DNA from: Candidatus Aenigmatarchaeota archaeon
Lineage (GTDB): Archaea > Aenigmatarchaeota > Aenigmatarchaeia > QMZS01
DNA: 64,000 bases
Direction of reading: 5' to 3'
Assembly (NCBI GenBank): GCA_016932615.1
Contig: JAFGCN010000027.1
Coordinates: 1-64,000, forward strand
In this document: positions 15,723-24,012 of the stretch, piece after piece
How the letters are laid out: every line of letters begins with the position of its first letter
How positions within the stretch are numbered: the stretch's first letter is position 1
Position numbers and translations under genes: made by a program
The notes under the pieces: model-generated
The model's database searches: none
Seen by the model: the letters and a program-made list of their open reading frames with translations, nothing else
What the model was told of the DNA's origin: nothing

Positions 15723-17279
15723 ATGGCGCAGGTAGAGAAAGAGAAGGTCGAAACACTCCAGAAAATTGCGAATTTATGCAAAAGGAGAGCGTTTGTTTTT
15801 CCTTCCTGCGAGATTTACGGCGGTTTTGCCGGGTTTTATGACTATGGCCCGCTTGGCTCCGAGATGAAGCTTAACCTGAAGGAATCCTGGTGGAAGAGGT
15901 TTGTAAGAGGCAGGGAAGATGTTGTGGGGGTTGACGCCTGCACGGTAAACCACCCCCAGGTCTGGACCGCATCAGGCCACGTCGACGGCTTTGCTGACCC
16001 GCTTGTGGACTGCAGGAAGTGCGGCTACAGGATACGTGCAGACCACCTGATTGAGGATGTTCTTGGAGTTTCAGCCGACGGCTGGACTTTGGAGCAGTTC
16101 AACGAAAAGATAAGGGAGTGCAATCTTGTCTGCCCCAAGTGCAAGGGGGAACTGAGCCCTGCAAGAAAGTTCAACCTGATGTTCAAGACTTTTGTCGGGC
16201 CAATCGAGGACGATGCGCACATAGCATACCTTCGCCCTGAAACCGCGCAGATGATTTTTACCAACTTCAAGTCCGTTGTCGAGACGGCAAGGGTAAAGCT
16301 TCCATTTGGAATCGCCCAGATGGGAAGGGCTTACCGAAACGAGATTTCGCCACGGGACTTTTTGTTTCGCTTGCGGGAATTCGAGCAGATGGAAATCGAG
16401 TTTTTTGTCCACCCAAAAAAGCTTGACGAGTGCCCATATCTCAAGGGCGATGTCCTGAAGTTTGAAGTGATGATTTACAGCGCAGAAGCCCAGGAAAAGG
16501 AGGGCGAGCCGGTGAAAATGACAATTGGCTCTGCTGTTGAAAACAAGGTGATAAGCACGGGCTGGCACGCCTACTGGCTTTATGAGACTCTTAACTGGTT
16601 CTTGGAACTTGGCATTTCGCCTGAGAAGCTCCGTCTTCGCCAGCACTTGTCTGACGAGCGGGCGCACTATGCAGTGGACTGCTGGGACATAGAATACAAG
16701 TTCCCTTTCGGCTGGAAGGAAATACATGGCATGTCCAACAGGACTGACTTCGACTTGAAGCAGCACATAAAATTCAGCGGAAAAGACCTCACTTACTTTG
16801 AGGAGGAAACGCACGAAAAAGTCATACCTCATGTCATCGAGCCGTCACAGGGTCTTGACCGGGCGTTTTTGTCAGTCCTGATAGACGCTTACAGAGAGGA
16901 TGGAGAACGGGTTTACCTTAAGCTTCACCCGACTTTAGCTCCAACAAAGATTGGCGTTTTCCCGATTGTCAAAAAAGACGGGCTTGCCGAGAAAGGAAGG
17001 GAAATTTACGAGTCCCTGAAGGATTGCTTTTCAAGCATGTACGACGACAAGGGAAGCATAGGGAAAAGGTACGCAAGGTCTGATGAGGTTGGAATTCCCA
17101 TCTGCATCGCCGTGGATTATGACACGCTCAAGGATGATACCGTGACCCTGAGGGACAGGGACACGACAAAGCAAATCAGGGTCCCGATAGCTGAGCTTAA
17201 GAGTATTTTGTGGGGCCTCCTCTACACAGGAGGGGACTTCGAAAAGGCGGGGGAAATCGCCGAGACGAGGAAGAAATAA
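15723..17279 (+). CDS. glyS: Glycyl-tRNA synthetase (dimeric class II type)
   Basis: A 518-residue class II synthetase. Evidence: the N-terminal RRAFVFPSCEIYGGFAGFYDYGPLG, given here in parts as FPSCEIYGG and FYDYGPLG, is the hallmark of alpha2 GlyRS. Motif 2 is seen in GRAYRNEISPRDFLFRLREF, and motif 3 in EPSQGLDRAFLSVL. CRKCG and CPKCKG provide a zinc-binding insertion. The C-terminal anticodon-binding domain is complete (AELKSILWGLL). The start follows TTTTTATT, leaderless-like. The gene is followed 49 bp later by porB on the same strand, with its own TATA-like sequence between them. Confidence 0.95.
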   Translation: MAQVEKEKVETLQKIANLCKRRAFVFPSCEIYGGFAGFYDYGPLGSEMKLNLKESWWKRFVRGREDVVGVDACTVNHPQVWTASGHVDGFADPLVDCRKCGYRIRADHLIEDVLGVSADGWTLEQFNEKIRECNLVCPKCKGELSPARKFNLMFKTFVGPIEDDAHIAYLRPETAQMIFTNFKSVVETARVKLPFGIAQMGRAYRNEISPRDFLFRLREFEQMEIEFFVHPKKLDECPYLKGDVLKFEVMIYSAEAQEKEGEPVKMTIGSAVENKVISTGWHAYWLYETLNWFLELGISPEKLRLRQHLSDERAHYAVDCWDIEYKFPFGWKEIHGMSNRTDFDLKQHIKFSGKDLTYFEEETHEKVIPHVIEPSQGLDRAFLSVLIDAYREDGERVYLKLHPTLAPTKIGVFPIVKKDGLAEKGREIYESLKDCFSSMYDDKGSIGKRYARSDEVGIPICIAVDYDTLKDDTVTLRDRDTTKQIRVPIAELKSILWGLLYTGGDFEKAGEIAETRKK

Positions 17280-17328
17280 ATCTGAAACTTAATATTTGCC
17301 TTGATAATTATTTTATCTACATATACTT

Positions 17329-18279
17329 ATGAACGCCAAGGAAATCGTGGCAAAAAAATGCGGGCTCGAGCCGGGCCACAGCATGTGCGCGGGCTGCGGA
17401 GTTCCGATAATTGTAAAGCAGATTCTTTCGTCGGTCGATAATCTTGTCGTTGCTAACGCGACCGGCTGCCTTGAGGTTGCAACAACCGCTTACCCTTACT
17501 CTTCCTGGAAAGTTCCCTGGATTCATAACGCTTTTGAAAACGCAGCGGCAACAATTTCCGGTGCGGAAGCTGCTTATCAGGTCTTCAGGAGGAAAGGCAA
17601 GATAAAAAAGAAGATTAACTTCCTTGCAATAGGCGGCGACGGGGGCTTTTTTGACATTGGCCTTCAGTCCCTTTCAGGCGCCCTTGAGAGAGGACATGAT
17701 TGTGTTTACATTGTTTACGACAACGAGGCCTACCAAAATACCGGAAGCCAGAGAAGCTCTGCAACCCCTCTTGGCGCAAGCTCCACGACAACCCCCGCCG
17801 GAAAGGTGAGCTACGGAAAGGAGGTTCCAAGAAAAGACCTTGCAAAGATTGCGATTGCCCACAATATACCCTATGTAGCGCAGATGGCGCTTCACAACTA
17901 CGCAGACCTTACCAGAAAGGTAAAAACCGCCTTTGAAAACACCCCTGCTGTTCTTGTGGTGCTCCAACCGTGCCCCACAAACTGGAAATTCGACTCCGGA
18001 AGGACAGTCGAGCTTTCAAAGCTTGCCGCCGAAACCTGCTACTGGCCGCTTTACGAGTACAACCGGGGAGTTTACAAGATAAATTACGTCCCCAAGAGAA
18101 AGGCGCCTGTTGAGGAATTCCTGAGGATGCAGGGGCGCTTCAGGCACCTTCTGACCGAACAAAACCGCCATGTGGTCGAGAAAATCCAGGAGGAAGTCGA
18201 CAAAAACTGGGAAAACCTGCAGAAATTGGAGGAATTTACCAGGGTTTCCACCTCTGAAGCCATAGAAGAAATTAATTAA
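17329..18279 (+). CDS. porB: Pyruvate:ferredoxin oxidoreductase, beta subunit
   Basis: A 316-residue thiamine-diphosphate-binding subunit. CAGCG near residue 21 begins the cysteine set that binds an Fe-S cluster. The TPP/magnesium motif is GGDGGFFDIG followed by DNEAYQNTG (about residues 104-137). ATGCLEVATTAYPY and HNAFENAAAT are PorB signatures. With the alpha, gamma and delta subunits it interconverts pyruvate and acetyl-CoA with ferredoxin. A probable delta subunit is at 22791-23090 on the other strand; alpha and gamma subunits are not in this window. The substrate could be another 2-oxoacid, but similarity is strongest to PorB. Confidence 0.88.
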   Translation: MNAKEIVAKKCGLEPGHSMCAGCGVPIIVKQILSSVDNLVVANATGCLEVATTAYPYSSWKVPWIHNAFENAAATISGAEAAYQVFRRKGKIKKKINFLAIGGDGGFFDIGLQSLSGALERGHDCVYIVYDNEAYQNTGSQRSSATPLGASSTTTPAGKVSYGKEVPRKDLAKIAIAHNIPYVAQMALHNYADLTRKVKTAFENTPAVLVVLQPCPTNWKFDSGRTVELSKLAAETCYWPLYEYNRGVYKINYVPKRKAPVEEFLRMQGRFRHLLTEQNRHVVEKIQEEVDKNWENLQKLEEFTRVSTSEAIEEIN

Positions 18280-18298
18280 AACTTATACAGCACTATTT

Positions 18299-18445
18299 AT
18301 GGCAGAAAAGAAAACCCATGAAACTCCAGCTACCTGCAGGAGATGCGGATGCACCACAGGAGTGATATCTAAATACAAGCTTTTCTACTGTAGGCACTGC
18401 TTCAGGCAGGTCGCCCAGAGAATTGGGTTTAAGAAGTATAATTAG
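18299..18445 (+). CDS. rps14: 30S ribosomal protein S14 (uS14, zinc-binding type)
   Basis: A small 48-residue gene starting at ATG 18299, 19 bp after porB. It contains the two CxxC pairs of zinc-type S14, CRRCG and CRHCF, and ends in the conserved QRIGFKKYN. The family length in archaea is about 50-55 residues. In most archaea S14 lies between L5 and S8 in the spc-type operon; here it is alone behind porB. Its last bases overlap the stop codon of the convergent gene at 18442. Confidence 0.93.
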   Translation: MAEKKTHETPATCRRCGCTTGVISKYKLFYCRHCFRQVAQRIGFKKYN

Positions 18446-18711
18446 GTCTTATCTGCGATTTTTACTAGCTTATCCGTCAGTTCCATAAATAATCCCTTTG
18501 CCTTTTCCCGGTTCTCCTCGTCGTAGGGAATCCATAGGGAAGCAACCTCTTCAGCCATTTCCCTGATTCGTTTCATCTCCTGGTTGAGCTTCTTGCACTT
18601 TCTAAGCTCCATTATGATACTGGCGCAGACCCCATCCGGCTCGATGTCGGTTCGTTCGACAAGTGCCAGAAATTTTTCAGCAAGTTCCCTTTCTTTTTCT
18701 GTGCAGACCAT
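18442..18711 (-). CDS. Small helical protein of unknown function
   Basis: From ATG 18711 this encodes 89 residues, MVCTEKERELAEKFLALVER onward, predicted almost entirely alpha-helical with many Glu and Lys. There is no membrane segment or known motif. It starts 19 bp after the arginine decarboxylase stop codon and is probably in the same transcript. A longer frame to 18789 would overlap the decarboxylase and is not supported. I do not recognise the family. Confidence 0.6.
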   Translation of the reverse strand: MVCTEKERELAEKFLALVERTDIEPDGVCASIIMELRKCKKLNQEMKRIREMAEEVASLWIPYDEENREKAKGLFMELTDKLVKIADKT

Positions 18712-18730
18712 AAATACAGAAAGCCAAACC

Positions 18731-19336
18731 TTATTCAAGCACAGGATAAACGTAATTGACAAAGCCGATGACCACCATTGCTGTTCCAAACTTCTTTTTG
18801 GGGACGAAGCTTTCCGCCAGGAGCTTTATGTTTTTTAGCTCGTACTTTTCCGAAAACCCGTTGAAATACAATTCTTCTATGCTTGAGCGAAGCTGCTTTT
18901 CTGCCTCCGCTTCAGGCAGGTCGCCGTTGTACTCGCAGACAAGCCCGCCGAACTTTTCTCCGGTTTTCCTGTCATAAAGCCAGCCGAAAATTATCGCGGC
19001 AGTTGCGCGCGTTCCTTTCTCGGCAGTTGAAACCGCCATTATGGTTTCCATGACCGAGCCGTGGGCAAGCTCGTTTGGCCGCTCGATTTCTCTTGCTATT
19101 CCTGGAAGGATGGACGAGTAAGTCATGATGTTGCACATTTCAATTCCGGCATCCTTGAGGGCGAGGTGGTACGAGCCGGCGTGGACCGTTATGTCGCTTT
19201 CGCCCTTTCCCTGGGTCGTAAAAAAGTCCTTTGGAATTCTGCACCCTATGAGCGGTCCGTTTAGCTGCGCCTTCTTTTCATTGCTAGTTTCACCAGCACA
19301 AAAAGTTTTTCCCGTCATCTTTAGCGCAACATACAA
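18731..19336 (-). CDS. pdaD: Pyruvoyl-dependent arginine decarboxylase
   Basis: A 201-residue proenzyme that makes agmatine, the first step of archaeal polyamine synthesis. The chain is expected to cleave itself between the two serines of MTYSSILPGIA (S74 and S75), leaving a pyruvoyl group on the new alpha subunit. Other family features are PKDFFTTQGKGESDI, HLALKDAGIEMCNI and the glutamate-containing REIERPNELAHG region. The length is somewhat longer than the usual 160-170, mostly at the two ends. The downstream helical gene starts 19 bp later on the same strand. Confidence 0.92.
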   Translation of the reverse strand: MYVALKMTGKTFCAGETSNEKKAQLNGPLIGCRIPKDFFTTQGKGESDITVHAGSYHLALKDAGIEMCNIMTYSSILPGIAREIERPNELAHGSVMETIMAVSTAEKGTRATAAIIFGWLYDRKTGEKFGGLVCEYNGDLPEAEAEKQLRSSIEELYFNGFSEKYELKNIKLLAESFVPKKKFGTAMVVIGFVNYVYPVLE

Positions 19337-19423
19337 ATATGATTATGCGTAAATTGATTTAAAATTAAAATCGGATTCTGCTTGCCAAATAGCTCCACTA
19401 CAGCATATTTCCTGAAAAGTCGC

Positions 19424-21103
19424 TTACCTCATCTTGCCTGCTTCCCATTCCTTCATCTTGCCCTTTCCTACGGCCTGCCCTCCGATGAATCCGTGCTGCT
19501 CTTCCACGACCTGCAAGAGCCCCTTTATCGGGTCCATGAAGTGCTCCTGGATTTGGGTTTCCTGCATCTTGATGGCCGAATCCTCCAGCCCGTAAAAATG
19601 TAGATTTTCGGGCTCGGAAAGCTTTTCGGGGGGAACATCTTTTCGGAGAAACTCCACGTTTTTCTTGAGGGACATCGTGCTCTGGTCAACAGGGTCGCCG
19701 CCGACGCCGCCGGCTCTCTCGAAAATTATGAATCTAGTTTCGCTTTCGTCAAAGCCCCTTTTCCTGAGCATATACATCCACCTGTAGAGCTGCTCCTGCT
19801 GCTCGGAGCCAAGGTAGATTGGGACGTGAGCCGGGCCAAGCGGAGTGGGCCAGCCGACGTGAAGCGTGTTCACATACCTTGCGCTTCCAGAGCCCATTTC
19901 TTCTATGAACTTGTCAGGGTCAAGCTCGGCTCCAAGGCAGTGCTCAAAGTCGATTGCAGTCCTAAACCACTTGCACCCTGCCTTTTCCATCTCCCTGCAA
20001 AGTATCACAAAGTGCGCGGGGTTGGCAGCTCTTGGCAGGTCCTCCATTCCTGACTTCATTGTTTCGGTCTCGATTACGAATGGGATTTGGTATTGGCTTA
20101 GGAAGGGTTTAGGGTCCTTGAAGCAGTGCTCACCGCACTTCCCTTTTGCCTCTTCCGGGAAAAAATGCCCCCAGATATACTTCAGCGAAACTGCCGGGAC
20201 CCAGATGTAAGGGTCGTTTTTCACGTTTTCCATCTTTTTGCCTTTTGTAATGTCTTTCCAGAGCGGGTCGCCCTTGTCGGACATCCACTTTCCAATCGAG
20301 AGATATGCCAGTCTTTCAGGGCCATAGCTAAGCTCAGATCTTTTTAGCTTTTCTACAGTATAGAACTTTACAATTTCTGGAGCGGATTTCTCAATAAGCT
20401 TTTTTATCCTTTCGTCAACCCTCTTCTGGAATTCCTGCAATAGTTTCTGAGCCTGTTCGGGTGGCGTTGACTGTGTAATAGTTTTCCCTTCTTTGTCCAT
20501 TTCAGCTTTTACTTCTTCCTTGGCCTTTGGGCTGTATTTTTCTGGGTTCCGGGGATCTTCTATGATGTCTTCCACAGTGCTTCCTGCAACTATCCTTATC
20601 TCTTCCTGGTGTATGAGCCAGTTGAAGACATTCTCGTTTTCCTGCAGGAAAATCCAGAGCGGCCTTCCCCAGATATCAACTACCTGAGTTGACTGGAAGT
20701 CTTTACCAAGCCAGCCATAGGGCTTGGTTTCAGAGGCGTGCTGAAGAAGGTACATTGCTTTTGCCTTGCCGCTTCTCTCTATATCACGAAGGAGGCATGC
20801 GTGCGTCCTTTCCCAGTCTTCTTTTACAGCCGAATCCAGGAGGATTCCGTTTGCGCCCATTGCAGTGGAGAGGCCGTGTATTCCGTAATGGATATTCATC
20901 TCCCTTAGCTGCTCTAGCTTTTTCATGACTCCTGGCGCAAGAAACTCTGCGGAAGTTTCGAGGTCAATCTGTGTAAATGTAACGCCCTTAAATGCAGTAT
21001 AAAAGCCCTTCTGGGCAAGGTCAATCTGGCCTATCTTTTCCTGCGGAGACGCCATGCTGAAAACCCCGGAGCTTACGCCTATGGTATAACCCAGATTGGC
21101 CAT
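19424..21103 (-). CDS. Large TIM-barrel-like protein of unknown function
   Basis: A 559-residue protein. The N-terminus, MANLGYTIGVSSGVFSMASP, and blocks such as FTQIDLETSAEFLAPGVMKK, MNIHYGIHGL, FVIETETMKSGMEDLPRAAN (in parts) and FRTAIDFEHCLGAELDP look like the strand-loop pattern of xylose-isomerase-like or AP-endonuclease-2-like TIM barrels, which bind metals through His, Glu and Asp. A charged helical insertion occupies about residues 175-260. No signal peptide is present. The reaction is unknown. A TATA-like CTAGTATAATT immediately precedes the ATG, consistent with leaderless transcription. Confidence 0.6.
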   Translation of the reverse strand: MANLGYTIGVSSGVFSMASPQEKIGQIDLAQKGFYTAFKGVTFTQIDLETSAEFLAPGVMKKLEQLREMNIHYGIHGLSTAMGANGILLDSAVKEDWERTHACLLRDIERSGKAKAMYLLQHASETKPYGWLGKDFQSTQVVDIWGRPLWIFLQENENVFNWLIHQEEIRIVAGSTVEDIIEDPRNPEKYSPKAKEEVKAEMDKEGKTITQSTPPEQAQKLLQEFQKRVDERIKKLIEKSAPEIVKFYTVEKLKRSELSYGPERLAYLSIGKWMSDKGDPLWKDITKGKKMENVKNDPYIWVPAVSLKYIWGHFFPEEAKGKCGEHCFKDPKPFLSQYQIPFVIETETMKSGMEDLPRAANPAHFVILCREMEKAGCKWFRTAIDFEHCLGAELDPDKFIEEMGSGSARYVNTLHVGWPTPLGPAHVPIYLGSEQQEQLYRWMYMLRKRGFDESETRFIIFERAGGVGGDPVDQSTMSLKKNVEFLRKDVPPEKLSEPENLHFYGLEDSAIKMQETQIQEHFMDPIKGLLQVVEEQHGFIGGQAVGKGKMKEWEAGKMR

Positions 21104-21165
21104 AATTATACTAGATATTATCTATTTTTTGGAAAACCTTCTTAAACCGCCAAAAATCATTTCTT

Positions 21166-21495
21166 TCAGTCGTTTAGCGCCTGTATTATCTCGCCTCTTG
21201 ACTTTAAAACGGTAATGCCTCCCTTTTTGAGCTTACCTATGAGCTGCTTGTCAAGCGTTGCTACGCTGCACCTGTATTTTGAAGCCGCCTCGACAATCGA
21301 CAGGTCTGCATTTTTTGCCTCAGTTTCTACGACTTTTACGCCTTCGACAAGGGTAAGGAGAACTTTTTCATTTTCCTCCCCCGCAAGCCGCTTTATTTCT
21401 CCAAGCACTGGGCCGGTGAACGCTATCTGGCTCTTGTGGAAAAACAAGGGTATTTTTTTGTACTCCAAAGCAACATTTGCGTCAACCAGTATCAT
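21166..21495 (-). CDS. PIN domain protein (Fcf1/VapC-like)
   Basis: A 109-residue stand-alone PIN domain. MILVDANVAL has the first catalytic Asp (D5), GEIKRL the conserved Glu (E33), and CSVATLDKQLIGKLKKGG the later Asp and the lysine-rich end typical of the archaeal Fcf1/FAF1-like group. PIN proteins are Mg-dependent ribonucleases. No antitoxin gene is adjacent, so a housekeeping RNA-processing role is more likely than a toxin-antitoxin pair. It sits in the long minus-strand gene run. Confidence 0.75.
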   Translation of the reverse strand: MILVDANVALEYKKIPLFFHKSQIAFTGPVLGEIKRLAGEENEKVLLTLVEGVKVVETEAKNADLSIVEAASKYRCSVATLDKQLIGKLKKGGITVLKSRGEIIQALND

Positions 21496-21530
21496 AACTT
21501 TAGGTATTGGCTAATAAGTAAGAAGCGCTT

Positions 21531-21935
21531 TTACATTGCGTAAGTAACTGAGCATTTGTTTTTAAGGCACTGTGGGAAGAAGTCGCACCGGATGTCTTCG
21601 GGCGTAATATCCGGGCAGGAAAACTCCTTGCACTCAGGCACCAGTTTTTTATTCCAGTAATCAGCATATTTTGCGTTTATTGCAATGGAGCTTCCGCCAA
21701 GCTCGCAGCCGCAGCAGTCTCCGTTAACCATCAGGCAGTCGCTGTCTGACTCGCATGCATAGAGCTCTTCTTCTGAGGGATCAAGGTCCTGGCTTGAATT
21801 GTCCGGCTTTTGCACATCGTCAGTTGATTTAAGGGAAATAAAGGCGAAAAAGCCGATTGCAATCAGGACGACCCCGGAAATGACAATGAATTTCAAAACC
21901 TTTTCAGGGTCTTTCCTCATAAAGTTATATCTCAT
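21531..21935 (-). CDS. Membrane-anchored cysteine-rich protein
   Basis: A 134-residue protein. Residues about 14-35 form a single membrane helix (FIVISGVVLIAIGFFAFISL), followed by an acidic linker and an outside domain with nine cysteines, including CESDSDCLMVNGDCCGCELGG. The pattern C-x-D-x-D-C...CCGC with a following GG and AIN resembles small disulfide-rich secreted domains common in bacteria and archaea, whose function I do not know. It lies between HAD and PIN genes with short spacers, so it is probably co-transcribed. Confidence 0.6.
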   Translation of the reverse strand: MRYNFMRKDPEKVLKFIVISGVVLIAIGFFAFISLKSTDDVQKPDNSSQDLDPSEEELYACESDSDCLMVNGDCCGCELGGSSIAINAKYADYWNKKLVPECKEFSCPDITPEDIRCDFFPQCLKNKCSVTYAM

Positions 21936-21957
21936 AATATATATTCCCTGCTCCCAC

Positions 21958-22719
21958 TTAATCCCTGCAGAAATGCTTGCTTAAGTCCCAGACATTCTGG
22001 AATATGTGGTCTGGGTTTTCTTTTCTGAGGTGGTGGTCGAGGCCCGTTCCGCAAAGAATGGCTGCCGAAAGGCATCCTGCATCTTTGGCGGCGCGTATGT
22101 CGACTGCTGAGTCTCCAGTGTGCAGAGTTTCCTCAGGACCCATACCTAGAGAGTCCATGAGCTTTTTTATGCCTTCTCCTGACGGCTTGTTGCCGGGCAG
22201 GTCCTCTTTTGCAACTATTCCGGAAAATCCCTCCAGGCCAAGGTGATTTAGGTCTCGCCTGACAGTTTCAATCCCGGAGTTTGTAAGTATTGCAACCTTG
22301 TAATTTTTGCTTTTGAGTAGGTCAATTGCCCCAACTCCATAAGGGTAGACCTCTATGAGTTGTCGCGCCATGCTGGTTGTAAGAAACTTTGTGCTTATCT
22401 CGCAGATTTTCTCTATTCTTGCCCTGTCGGCGTCATTTAGGTTGTTTTGTGTCATGTAGTCCAGCTCTTTTTCGGCATCGGGGTTTGAGAGAATTTCATT
22501 TATGTCTTTTTTGAGCATGCTGATGGCGTAAAGCGCTTCAATTAGCTTTAAGCGGGAGTTGTACTTTCCAACCCCCATCAGGTTCCAGACTTCCTTTGTC
22601 TTGTAAGGGTATCTCTGGCCTATAGAAATAAAACCCGAGGAAATGCCTTCGCTTATGGCTTTAGATGAATCTCTAAATGAGCCGTCTACGTCGAAAATAA
22701 ATAGCTTGGGTTTTGCCAT
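21958..22719 (-). CDS. HAD-family hydrolase (phosphoglycolate phosphatase-like)
   Basis: A 253-residue haloacid dehalogenase-like phosphatase. Motif I is FIFDVDGS (nucleophile D10, acid D12), motif II is ILTNSG, motif III includes the lysine of GNKPSGEGI, and motif IV is HTGDSAVDIRAAKDAG. An alpha-helical cap (about residues 20-125) lies between motifs I and II. The substrate is not evident; phosphoglycolate phosphatase and related sugar phosphatases share this layout. The ATG follows AATATACTT in the usual leaderless-like context. Confidence 0.8.
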   Translation of the reverse strand: MAKPKLFIFDVDGSFRDSSKAISEGISSGFISIGQRYPYKTKEVWNLMGVGKYNSRLKLIEALYAISMLKKDINEILSNPDAEKELDYMTQNNLNDADRARIEKICEISTKFLTTSMARQLIEVYPYGVGAIDLLKSKNYKVAILTNSGIETVRRDLNHLGLEGFSGIVAKEDLPGNKPSGEGIKKLMDSLGMGPEETLHTGDSAVDIRAAKDAGCLSAAILCGTGLDHHLRKENPDHIFQNVWDLSKHFCRD

Positions 22720-22790
22720 AAGTATATTGGCTGCAAGATATATTTACGGTTTTATGATTTCAAAATTGAGCCTTTCCTGGGGTTCCCTAC

Positions 22791-23090
22791 TTATTTATGC
22801 TCCATCTTTATGGCTTTGACCGGGCATTCCAGAGCGCAGATTCCGCAGCCTTTGCAGTGTGTCAGGTCTGTCTCGAGCCGCTTTCCATCCTTCTCCGGAA
22901 TGCAGCTTTCGGGGCAGTAGAGTGCGCAAAGCATGCAATTAACGCATTTTTTCTTGTCCCATACGGGCTTTACGGAACTCCAGCTTCCAGTATTTCGGGT
23001 TCTTGAAATGGACTGTGGAATTACGGCTCCCTCAGGAAGGGCTTTCCATCCGGGCTTCTTGAAGGGGGCCTGCTTTTTCTTAGCTGCCAT
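22791..23090 (-). CDS. porD: Pyruvate synthase delta subunit, 2[4Fe-4S] ferredoxin
   Basis: A 99-residue ferredoxin-like protein. Two cluster motifs are visible: CVNCMLCALYCPESC (about residues 49-63) and CKGCGICALECP (about 78-89). The N-terminal extension with the WSSVKPVWDKKKC region matches the PorD or VorD delta subunit rather than a free ferredoxin. It would pass electrons from the TPP-containing PorB to external ferredoxin. PorB is 5 kb away on the opposite strand, so the por operon is split. Confidence 0.85.
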   Translation of the reverse strand: MAAKKKQAPFKKPGWKALPEGAVIPQSISRTRNTGSWSSVKPVWDKKKCVNCMLCALYCPESCIPEKDGKRLETDLTHCKGCGICALECPVKAIKMEHK

Positions 23091-23113
23091 AATAAATATC
23101 TATACCTAACTTA

Positions 23114-23662
23114 TTACTTGAGATACTTCACCATTGTTATCTGGTCATAATATTTTCCGTTTCTTTTGAGTGCCCGTTTTATGGTTCCCGCTTCCCTAAA
23201 GCCCATCTTTTTGTAAAGCCCGATTGCCGCCTTGTTTTGGGAAAACCCCTGAAGTTCGAGCATTTCAATTCTGAGGCGCTTTTTTGCCTCTTTGATTATT
23301 TCTTCCATCAGCGCCTGCCCCAGGCCTTTTCCGCGAAGAGCTTTGTCGAGGTTTATTCCCAGTTCCCCGACATGGCTTTTGACGCCTGTCTTTTTGTCTA
23401 CCTTTGCTTCTCCGAAGATTCTGCCCTCATGCTCCACCAGCAGGAGGACTTTTGTTTTCCCTTCAATTCTTTTGAGGGTGGCTGCAGTATGCTCCATCTC
23501 TTCACTTGTGCTGCTTTTCCGGTCAGAGCCAATCATTGCGCCTTCCGCTATAAGCCGGTTGAAATATTTTCTCGTTTCAGGGTAGTCTTCAAAACAGGGG
23601 TAGCGGAAAGTGTATTTTTTCCCATCACTCTCAATAACCCTGACAACTTTGCCGCAGAGCAT
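23114..23662 (-). CDS. GNAT-family N-acetyltransferase
   Basis: A 182-residue protein with the GNAT acetyl-CoA-binding motif A, LDKALRGKGLGQALMEEII (about residues 127-145), and motif B, GFSQNKAAIGLYKKMGFREAGTIKRA (in parts QNKAAIGLYKKMGF). The sequence resembles RimI/RimJ-like and ribosomal-protein or small-molecule acetyltransferases; the substrate is unknown. It is 23 bp upstream of porD and 22 bp downstream of the next membrane protein, so it is probably part of a transcript with them. Confidence 0.8.
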   Translation of the reverse strand: MLCGKVVRVIESDGKKYTFRYPCFEDYPETRKYFNRLIAEGAMIGSDRKSSTSEEMEHTAATLKRIEGKTKVLLLVEHEGRIFGEAKVDKKTGVKSHVGELGINLDKALRGKGLGQALMEEIIKEAKKRLRIEMLELQGFSQNKAAIGLYKKMGFREAGTIKRALKRNGKYYDQITMVKYLK

Positions 23663-23684
23663 AACCTAATATCAAACTCTGCTA

Positions 23685-23993
23685 TTATTTGCGCCTGCTG
23701 CAGGGATTTTTGCCTTTTGCAAGATTCCTGAGGGTGTTTAGCCCGAAGAGCTCCATCACAAGGATTGAGGCTCCAAATAGGTAAGTATCATAGATGCTTC
23801 TGCCGTAAACGTTCATAAGTTCCACTGGTGGCTGGTGGAGATAACAGTTGGCAATAGGTAGCCCGCCAAGAACTATGGCGCCCGCAGCAACTCCCTTGGA
23901 AACATACGCCTTTGGAGTGAGCTGGGCCATTTCCGATTTGGCCTGTATAAACCGGTTTGCAGAATCCCTGTACTGTCCAAGCCGCTCAAACAT
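23685..23993 (-). CDS. Small membrane protein of unknown function
   Basis: From ATG 23993 this gives 102 residues, MFERLGQYRDSANRFIQAKS onward. Two hydrophobic segments are visible, about residues 33-52 (GVAAGAIVLGGLPIANCYL) and about 72-90, with a charged C-terminal tail. No family is recognised. The open frame reaches 24035 but that would overlap the FKBP gene end; 23993 lies 20 bp after it and is preferred. Probably co-transcribed with the FKBP gene. Confidence 0.5.
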   Translation of the reverse strand: MFERLGQYRDSANRFIQAKSEMAQLTPKAYVSKGVAAGAIVLGGLPIANCYLHQPPVELMNVYGRSIYDTYLFGASILVMELFGLNTLRNLAKGKNPCSRRK

Positions 23994-24012
23994 AATTCTT
24001 AAAAACGCCTTT

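Noticed and set aside
16071-16832. 253-codon open frame antisense to glyS
   Set aside because: It lies wholly opposite a strongly conserved GlyRS and reads as the reverse frame of that gene; no motif or promoter supports it.
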